IMG/VR virus record: IMGVR_UViG_3300027917_000056
Location: 1-54,289 of that record
Source of the DNA: a virus
Direction: 5' to 3' (one strand)
Length of the DNA: 54,289 nt
Positions within the stretch are counted from its first letter, which is position 1; the number at the start of each line of letters is the position of its first letter. A program made the position numbers and the translations under genes. The notes beneath the pieces are model-generated. The model made no database searches. It was given only the letters and a program-made list of their open reading frames with translations, and had not been told where the DNA came from. This document shows, in pieces, positions 49,123-54,289 of the stretch.

Positions 49123-49572
49123 TCAAGTCAGCGTAATCGGATATTTGCCGGTGAAAGTAAGTAAACACCCGCCAAACTCGTCTTGGCTCACTGCCTCGCA
49201 TGGCCTCAACTGAAAAGCGATTACCCCTTCTCCGAGAGAGGAATCCGCCCGAATTGCCCTCTCTATGTCGCTCCCTAATTCCATGGCTCTTTTCAGGGCG
49301 TCATCTTCACTCTTGACGTAACCGTGGATCTCGATTTCGAACTCCACCATATAGTTAGCGTCAACAGTGACCTGCTCGACATCCCAAGAGACTGTAGGAA
49401 CGCAAACGAACGGGTACACGCTTTGCTCGTTGATAGCACGAGCTCCCAAGACGATCTGATTGTGTTTGAGCCGATTGTTGTAGCCCGTTGAACCGTCAAT
49501 ACGGTTCCGGAGTTGATCAATCAGCGCATCCACAACATCTTTCATTCTGTTATAAGTGGTAGTGTCTGCCAT
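49123..49572 (-). CDS. Tail completion protein (gpU-like)
   Basis: A 149-residue protein: helical start (MKDVVDALIDQLRNRIDGST), then beta strands (VEFEIEIHGYVKSEDDALKR) and CEAVSQDEFGGCLLTFTGKY. The helix-plus-sheet layout and position between connector genes and major tail protein are those of tail terminator/completion proteins that end tube growth. Family inferred mainly from order. Confidence 0.55.
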   Translation of the reverse strand: MADTTTYNRMKDVVDALIDQLRNRIDGSTGYNNRLKHNQIVLGARAINEQSVYPFVCVPTVSWDVEQVTVDANYMVEFEIEIHGYVKSEDDALKRAMELGSDIERAIRADSSLGEGVIAFQLRPCEAVSQDEFGGCLLTFTGKYPITLT

Positions 49573-49603
49573 GTGTTTTCGTCCTGTGTTTATGGGGCAA
49601 ACA

Positions 49604-49651
49604 AAAAGGGCAGACTATGCGAAGGTGCGGCTCCGCACTGCCTGCCCTTTT
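49604..49651 (-). terminator. Strong stem-loop with U-tract in the gap before the completion gene
   Basis: AAAAGGGCAG (49604-49613) and CTGCCCTTTT (49642-49651) are perfect 10-base arms, with an inner GTGCGG/CCGCAC stem between them. On the minus strand the hairpin is followed by TTTTTGTTTG, a good intrinsic terminator. It lies in the 137-base gap (49573-49709) that is otherwise empty apart from a short AAGGGGAACCCCTT palindrome. It should partly separate connector and tail transcription. Confidence 0.65.
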
Positions 49652-49709
49652 CTGTTTCTTGCGTCCCCTTCAAGATTGGCCGATCTCTAAAGGGGAACCC
49701 CTTATGTAA

Positions 49710-50339
49710 TTATCTCTTTAAGTCATCCACAATCTTACCCCCATAATACTCGATTATCTTTTCCATTTTTGGTCTCATCTTCTCAAAAGACGGAGTAAGC
49801 CACGGCTTGGGGCTCATCTTTACTTTCCGGGCAAAAATCACATGACCTGTAGCTTCCCCGTGCTTTACAGCCCGCCTAAGTCGGTATCCACCAGTACCGA
49901 GTATATCCACACCTCGACGTGTCTTCTGGAATTTCCACCGGGACCGAAACACGAGGAATTTCCTCGGTGGTTTCGGATATACCATATGACCTGGAGTTTG
50001 AGCACCCCACTCCAACACCCGCCCATAGAACCCAGGACCTTTTCTTGTTTGTGCCTCAATAAGACCTCGAACCCCAACGACCCCAAACTCTGCTTTGTAT
50101 ACCTTGTCTTCTCCCGTACCCTCCACCCTCACCTCTGAAGCCCGTACTGAACTAGCTAACTTACCCGTACCTCTAAAAAGCGGATTTCCACCCGTAAGAT
50201 GTTTTTGAGTCTCTGTATCTAAAATCATCATTGCCTCTTTCATTCCTCGTACTACGTCCTTGATTCGACCCTTACGGGTTTTTCGCACGTCCATTATGAA
50301 CGCATCCACTTCTCGCCATTTTATTTCCACTTCGGCCAT
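49710..50339 (-). CDS. HK97 gp10-like neck/minor tail protein
   Basis: A 209-residue basic protein. MKEAMMILDTETQKHLTGGN then GTGKLASSVRASEV and EFGVVGVRGLIE, later VLEWGAQTPGHMV and KPWLTPSFEKM match the HK97 gp10/minor tail Z-like proteins (LR.S..., ... G.VY....E.G....PRP...P.). These connect head and tail. A long internal Arg/Lys part is usual. ATG 50339 has a weak site. Confidence 0.6.
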   Translation of the reverse strand: MAEVEIKWREVDAFIMDVRKTRKGRIKDVVRGMKEAMMILDTETQKHLTGGNPLFRGTGKLASSVRASEVRVEGTGEDKVYKAEFGVVGVRGLIEAQTRKGPGFYGRVLEWGAQTPGHMVYPKPPRKFLVFRSRWKFQKTRRGVDILGTGGYRLRRAVKHGEATGHVIFARKVKMSPKPWLTPSFEKMRPKMEKIIEYYGGKIVDDLKR

Positions 50340-50340
50340 A

Positions 50341-50925
50341 CTAACGGGAGTCCCTTTCTATGAGCATAGCAAAATCTGGTAATAGGTTATCTTTCAAGTT
50401 CTTGTATGAAATAGTGCCCATCCCTTGAGGTTGTGCCACAGAGGCTTTATCCCATTTGTGATCCTTGGCCTGTTCGAACCAGTGAGCCGCTTGCCTTACC
50501 ATTATTTGCTTAGACCCCGAAGGAATAGCACTGGCCCCTGTCTCTGTGTACCCAGCCGTATAGGACACCTTTATGGACTGATTGCCGACATGAAAATAGG
50601 AGTTGTAATATATAACTCCGTGTACATAATCCACCCGGTAGTCCTCTGCCGGAACTAGGTGATCACTGGTCCACTGCCAGTCCGGATCGTCCCACATCTG
50701 TACTGCTGGAGTGGTGGCTACAGGATAACCCCTAAGAATTACCACGCTCTGGTCCTCATAAGCGTTGTAATATTCCGTAAGTGCCGCCTGCTCTACTACG
50801 GTCTTGCCAGTAAGTTCCTTGTACAACCCTTCTACCCCAACAGTAACAGCCTCAATCAGATCGTTGTTCTCAGCGTCCTTTATGCCGAGTTCCAGTTTTA
50901 CGTCCTCTTTAGTGATCAGGGCCAC
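50341..50925 (-). CDS. Head-tail connector (gp6-like)
   Basis: A 194-residue protein starting at GTG 50925 after AGGAGGAAAGGTT. ALITKEDVKLELGIKDAEND-type start, ELTGKTVVEQ, EDYRVDYVHGVIYYNSYF, SIKVSYTAGY and helical IMVRQAAHWFEQAK match connector proteins of the HK97 gp6 type (L...K..L.I......D..I). It joins the portal to the tail. Upstream head genes lie beyond the two glycosyltransferases and the window end. Confidence 0.7.
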   Translation of the reverse strand: MALITKEDVKLELGIKDAENNDLIEAVTVGVEGLYKELTGKTVVEQAALTEYYNAYEDQSVVILRGYPVATTPAVQMWDDPDWQWTSDHLVPAEDYRVDYVHGVIYYNSYFHVGNQSIKVSYTAGYTETGASAIPSGSKQIMVRQAAHWFEQAKDHKWDKASVAQPQGMGTISYKNLKDNLLPDFAMLIERDSR

Positions 50926-51949
50926 AACCTTTCCTCCTGTCTATTTCATATTTCATTAAATCGACAAGCCTCTGAGCCGACTCTTCCCAAGTAAAATACT
51001 TAGCAATTCTCTCATGGGCCTTCCGTCCCCGAGCTAGGGCTTCGTCATAATGTTTAGGAACATAATCCACCCACCCGGCTAGGTCCCCAACCTCGGGCAT
51101 TCCAAGCCTGGACCACGCCCGAACGTGCCGACCATCAGACCGGGGAAAAGTGAACTCAGCATTTCCAATAAAATAACCCAATGGGTAGCCAACCTCCTCA
51201 TCAAAATAATCGAGCATCCCCCCATAGTGAGTAGCCACACATGGCAATCCTGTTCTCATAGCCTCGGCTAGGGTGAGTCCAAAACCTTCCCCCCGGCTAG
51301 GGAACAGAAAACAATGGGCAGAATGATAAATCTCCACCATGTCCTCAGTGGGCACGTCCCGAGAGTCCACTATAAGATTTTTGCCAAACGTTACCTTGTG
51401 GTCGTACTGAAGACCACGGGCTCCGGCAGTTTTCAGATACAACTCCACGTCACTCCGGTCTCTCATCTTCATCCGATCCCACACCCACATAATCTCCTCA
51501 TACCCCTTCCGCTTGTTAGGAGCCCCAACCCACAGGAAACGGAATCGCTCCCCCGAGGGCGGGAGGCACCGAAGTTTGTAGGAGAATACTGGGTCCACAC
51601 CATGATGCACTACGTGCAAAGGTTTATATGGCAGCTTCTTCTTAAACACCCCTCCAGCCCATGTAGAAGGGGTGAGGAGATAGTCGGCCTTCTCGGCCTT
51701 CCACCGATAGATGTCCGGCAAATCCAGCCCCTCGAACATGGTAAAGAGCCAGTTGAATTTATCTGGCACAGGATCGAACCTCTCCGCACTCACAATAGTC
51801 AAGGCATCCTCTGCGTCTGGGTCCAGAGTGGCAATCTTGGCCACCTCAGCCCGAAGATTCTCGTTATGGGTATAGTACCCATACACGTTAGGTCCGTACA
51901 TCATATTCTTCGGCTTCTCGGACTTGGTTGCCCAGTGAATCCGAGTCAT
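50909..51949 (-). CDS. GT4-type glycosyltransferase (paralogue 1)
   Basis: A 346-residue GT-B enzyme: LHVVHHGVDPVF, FRFLWVGAPNKRKGYEEI, and SAHCFLFPSRGEGFGLTLAE-AMRTGLPCVATHYGG, the family 4 nucleotide-sugar region (EGFGLTLAEA). It is closely related to the next gene. Phage genes of this type can add sugars to DNA, virion or host surface; here it interrupts the usual head-connector order. GAGGAGGGAAAGCC precedes the ATG; the end overlaps the connector gene by 17 bases. Confidence 0.75.
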   Translation of the reverse strand: MTRIHWATKSEKPKNMMYGPNVYGYYTHNENLRAEVAKIATLDPDAEDALTIVSAERFDPVPDKFNWLFTMFEGLDLPDIYRWKAEKADYLLTPSTWAGGVFKKKLPYKPLHVVHHGVDPVFSYKLRCLPPSGERFRFLWVGAPNKRKGYEEIMWVWDRMKMRDRSDVELYLKTAGARGLQYDHKVTFGKNLIVDSRDVPTEDMVEIYHSAHCFLFPSRGEGFGLTLAEAMRTGLPCVATHYGGMLDYFDEEVGYPLGYFIGNAEFTFPRSDGRHVRAWSRLGMPEVGDLAGWVDYVPKHYDEALARGRKAHERIAKYFTWEESAQRLVDLMKYEIDRRKGCGPDH

Positions 51950-52946
51950 GGCTTTCCCTCCTCTTCAGCCATTGGGTTTTAAGTGTACTGACCAGCGATT
52001 CTGCCGACCTCTCCCAAGTAAATTCATCTCGAATTCTTTGATGTGCCTTCCGGCCTTTCTCCAGAGCTTCATCATAATGAACAACTACATAAGACATCCA
52101 CTTAGCCATCACTCCAGGGTCGGGAAAGCTAATGTCGGTATCCCACCACCCGAGATCGTCCCGTCCGATAAACCGCACTCTGGATTTCTTTATTTCATGA
52201 GGAATTACATAGCCAACCTCCTCATCGAAGAAGTCGGCCACTCCGGTATAGCTAGGAGATATGCAGGGCAGACCCGTCCTCATGGCCTCGGCGAGAGTCA
52301 ACCCAAATCCTTCCCCCCGGGTAGGAAACAAAAAGGCGTGGCTTCGGTGATATAGGTTTAGAAGGGCTGCCCTGCTTATATTAGATCCGTTTACTATCAC
52401 ATTACCCATTTGTTTTACACCTGGATGCCGAGTGGTTTTGATATACAACCTAGCGTTCCTGAGTGTTTCGAATCCCGCATGTTTCCATGCTGCTATTACT
52501 TCCTGAAATCCCTTTCTTGGGTTGGGAGCACCCACCCACAAGAACTGAAACTTGCCCTTAGGCATCTTTCTTTTCTTGTAAGTAAAAAACGGCTCCACAC
52601 CATGAGGCACCACGAATATCTTCTCCTCATCGAAATACTTAGCGAACAACTTCTTCACCCACGTAGAAGGAGCCAGAAGGAAATCTGCCTTTTCCATGTT
52701 CTCCAGGTAGAACTCAGGAACCTCTTCACCCTCAAACATAGTAAAGAGCCAGTTGACCTTCTCTGGCACTGGCCGAAAATTCTCCGCTGGTATAATGTGG
52801 ATAGCATCTTCATACTCATCCCCTATTGGGCAAATCTGCTTTGTGTACTTTACTAGGGTGTTGTTGTGTACCATGTATCCATAAGCATTTCCAATGCCGT
52901 CCTGATACATTGCCGTGGCCCAACACAGTCCGAACTCCTCTATCAT
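51888..52946 (-). CDS. GT4-type glycosyltransferase (paralogue 2)
   Basis: A 352-residue enzyme with FVVPHGVEPFF, FQFLWVGAPNPRKGFQEVIA and SHAFLFPTRGEGFGLTLAEA-MRTGLPCIS, matching its neighbour motif for motif; the two are tandem paralogues. GAGGAAATC before ATG 52946 sets the start, with an overlap of four bases to the upstream gene. The last 62 bases overlap the start of the paralogue. Confidence 0.75.
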   Translation of the reverse strand: MIEEFGLCWATAMYQDGIGNAYGYMVHNNTLVKYTKQICPIGDEYEDAIHIIPAENFRPVPEKVNWLFTMFEGEEVPEFYLENMEKADFLLAPSTWVKKLFAKYFDEEKIFVVPHGVEPFFTYKKRKMPKGKFQFLWVGAPNPRKGFQEVIAAWKHAGFETLRNARLYIKTTRHPGVKQMGNVIVNGSNISRAALLNLYHRSHAFLFPTRGEGFGLTLAEAMRTGLPCISPSYTGVADFFDEEVGYVIPHEIKKSRVRFIGRDDLGWWDTDISFPDPGVMAKWMSYVVVHYDEALEKGRKAHQRIRDEFTWERSAESLVSTLKTQWLKRRESHDSDSLGNQVREAEEYDVRT

Positions 52947-53569
52947 GATTTCCTCAGTATAAATTGGTGTGTGTCTATCTCTCCCCCAGACCATCCCTGC
53001 TTATCCACTAGGTACTCGTCCACTGCTTGTTTGGCTCCACGACATTGCGGAAATCCATAATCATCACAAATAATCACTCCTCCTGAACTCATTCTCGGGA
53101 AGAAAAAAGAGAAGCAATCAAGAGTAGACTGATAAATGTCTACGTCCACATGAACAAAGCAATAATTCTGATAAGGTAGTCTATCTGCACAATATGGAAA
53201 CATCCCCTTGATTAAAGCCACGTTCGGTCGATTTTCCTGAAACCATTTCTTTATATCCTCAAATTGAGCAACATCCGAAAAGTCTCCTTCCTCGTGTTCG
53301 TCCAGACCTTTTATCGGTTGTGGCATTCCATCAAAGGTGTCAATCCCAAACACAGGCCGATCATCGAAAATGGCAGAAATATGATTCAGGGAACCACCAA
53401 AGTACACACCTATTTCCACTACACCACCTGGAACTATATAACCACGAACTCTTTTGGCTTCCCGTTTGATAACGTCCAAACGCACATGATCAATAGCCGT
53501 ATAAATGCCCGGGAGCTTAGTCTCAAGCTGCGACTGCTTGTTTTGGGTAGTGTTTGGCATCTGCATCAT
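52943..53569 (-). CDS. TylF-like O-methyltransferase (macrocin family)
   Basis: A 208-residue enzyme with GGVVEIGVYFGGSLNHISAI, FGIDTFDGMP, FSDVAQFEDIKKWF, VHVDVDIYQSTLDCFSFFFP, GGVIICDDYGFPQCRGAKQA. The DVDIY.ST and ICDDYG.P..RGAK.A motifs are the metal-binding signature of TylF/MycF sugar O-methyltransferases. It most likely methylates a sugar added by the adjacent GT4 enzymes. AAGGAG precedes the ATG. Confidence 0.8.
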   Translation of the reverse strand: MMQMPNTTQNKQSQLETKLPGIYTAIDHVRLDVIKREAKRVRGYIVPGGVVEIGVYFGGSLNHISAIFDDRPVFGIDTFDGMPQPIKGLDEHEEGDFSDVAQFEDIKKWFQENRPNVALIKGMFPYCADRLPYQNYCFVHVDVDIYQSTLDCFSFFFPRMSSGGVIICDDYGFPQCRGAKQAVDEYLVDKQGWSGGEIDTHQFILRKS

Positions 53570-54074
53570 TTATAATCTCCTTACGGAAATTAAAGCCCGT
53601 GACTGCCTCTAACTGTTTCAAGGCCCTTTCAGGAGCTATAAACATGAGACTCGAATCGATGATTATAAAGTCTGGTCTGTGTTCTACTAAAAACCTAAAT
53701 ATATGTGTGAGTTGTGGCACTACCCGACATTCCGCATCTTCCCTTTTATTCTGATGTCCCTGATGCACCTTGGAACGTGCCATAGCTGCCCATTCTCTAA
53801 ACATGACAATCCAAAATGTTTGGCATCCACATTCCCGAAATCTAGTATCTATCCTTGATAGATCAGGCATATGTCCTGCATGAGGCACACTACGGCGGAA
53901 CACAAATCTGGATTCCTCACTATGCTTACTCAAGTCTGCCTTTCCCTTTAGTACCTGATCCAACGGCTGATTATGACTTGCCTGTCCAATACATCCGGCT
54001 TCTATCAACAAACGAGTCATTAATCTTGTGCCGGAAGATTCTGGTCCAACTACCAGATACGCTTTTTTCGTCAT
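53523..54074 (-). CDS. Sulfotransferase-like P-loop protein
   Basis: A 183-residue protein beginning KKAYLVVGPESSGTRLMTRL, an S-S-G-T-R phosphosulfate-binding loop, with FVFRRSVPHAGHMPD and VMFREWAAMARSKVHQG (R...S pair). It is short for a sulfotransferase (usually 250-300), so a minimal or divergent member. It overlaps the methyltransferase gene by 47 bases. Confidence 0.55.
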   Translation of the reverse strand: MTKKAYLVVGPESSGTRLMTRLLIEAGCIGQASHNQPLDQVLKGKADLSKHSEESRFVFRRSVPHAGHMPDLSRIDTRFRECGCQTFWIVMFREWAAMARSKVHQGHQNKREDAECRVVPQLTHIFRFLVEHRPDFIIIDSSLMFIAPERALKQLEAVTGFNFRKEIINDADAKHYPKQAVAA

Positions 54075-54289
54075 CTTCTGCGTACCTTCTCTTTCAATTT
54101 TCGAAACACCACCTCGAACGAGTACACAGCCACCGGACTCTCAGAATGAATGCAAAGTAATCCGTCCAAATGTTTGTCGATAAAAGCGCAGAAGTTGTCT
54201 AGGGACAGGTCTGGATTCTTATGTTCTACGTTATAAGCCTGTCCTGTATCCGCACAGTACTGACGGTAGATCTGCTCATCTGGCAGAAG
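54071..54289 (-). CDS. Partial protein cut by the right end
   Basis: The last 72 codons of a gene entering from the right: LLPDEQIYRQYCADTGQAYN, CAFIDKHLDGLLCIHSESP, VVFRKLKEKVRRR, stop at 54071. It overlaps the next gene by ATGA. The end is basic and no domain is recognisable; with the neighbours it likely belongs to the second sugar-modification block. Confidence 0.5.
   Translation of the reverse strand, partial: LLPDEQIYRQYCADTGQAYNVEHKNPDLSLDNFCAFIDKHLDGLLCIHSESPVAVYSFEVVFRKLKEKVRRR

Overview
The window is a 54.3 kb piece of a temperate, lambda-like siphovirus genome or prophage. Evidence for this is a tyrosine integrase, excisionase-like helix-turn-helix proteins, a lone divergent repressor-type gene, a lambda-order tail gene set (connector, tail completion, tail tube, frameshifting chaperone, tape measure, gpM/gpL/gpK/gpJ-like tip), a holin-like protein and a peptidase endolysin. 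Almost every gene is on the minus strand; the exception is the repressor-like gene at 12886-13272. Genes overlap by 1-4 bases with strong AGGAGG ribosome sites, and TTG/GTG starts are common. Both ends cut a gene. Terminase, portal and capsid are absent and should lie beyond the right end. The host is not identified. Sec signal peptides with a lipobox point to a bacterium (Gram-negative is my guess), and a radical SAM enzyme plus an Fe-S nuclease would suit an anaerobic or low-oxygen host; both are inference.

Layout, left to right (so backwards relative to transcription): 1-7 kb is replication and recombination (zinc-finger protein, PD-(D/E)XK resolvase-like enzyme, helicase-loader-like protein with an SSB-like tail, RepO-like initiator, Cas4/RecB-like Fe-S nuclease and its partner). 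6.7-9 kb is a beta-class DNA methyltransferase with an SNF2-type helicase. 9-12.8 kb holds small early proteins, many with zinc-ribbon cysteines, the integrase and excisionase-like proteins. 12.8-13.5 kb is the immunity switch. 13.5-19.9 kb encodes two serine/cysteine-rich repeat proteins. 20-23.6 kb encodes three exported proteins (a beta-helix protein, a lipoprotein, a secreted protein) and a small membrane protein. 23.6-33.6 kb is a surface-glycan style locus: GT2-like, GT8-like and GT9-GT4 glycosyltransferases, a radical SAM enzyme, three methyltransferases, a sulfotransferase-like protein and a hexapeptide acyltransferase. 33.6-35.3 kb is lysis and small proteins. 35.3-50.9 kb is the tail and connector. 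50.9-54.3 kb is a second sugar-modification block (two GT4 enzymes, a TylF-like methyltransferase, a sulfotransferase-like protein).

The most striking possibility is that these parts form one system: three extraordinary Ser/Cys repeat proteins, one fused to a tail-tube domain, encoded beside an unusually large set of sugar-transferring and modifying enzymes. I propose that the phage builds a decorated, perhaps cross-linked, tail or fibre coat. Modification of the host surface after infection or lysogeny is the main alternative. The clearest single mechanistic finding is a canonical A AAA AAC slippery site in the tail-chaperone gene. A -1 shift there creates a 230-residue protein with a CxxC...CxxC zinc-ribbon that no ordinary start-to-stop reading frame shows.
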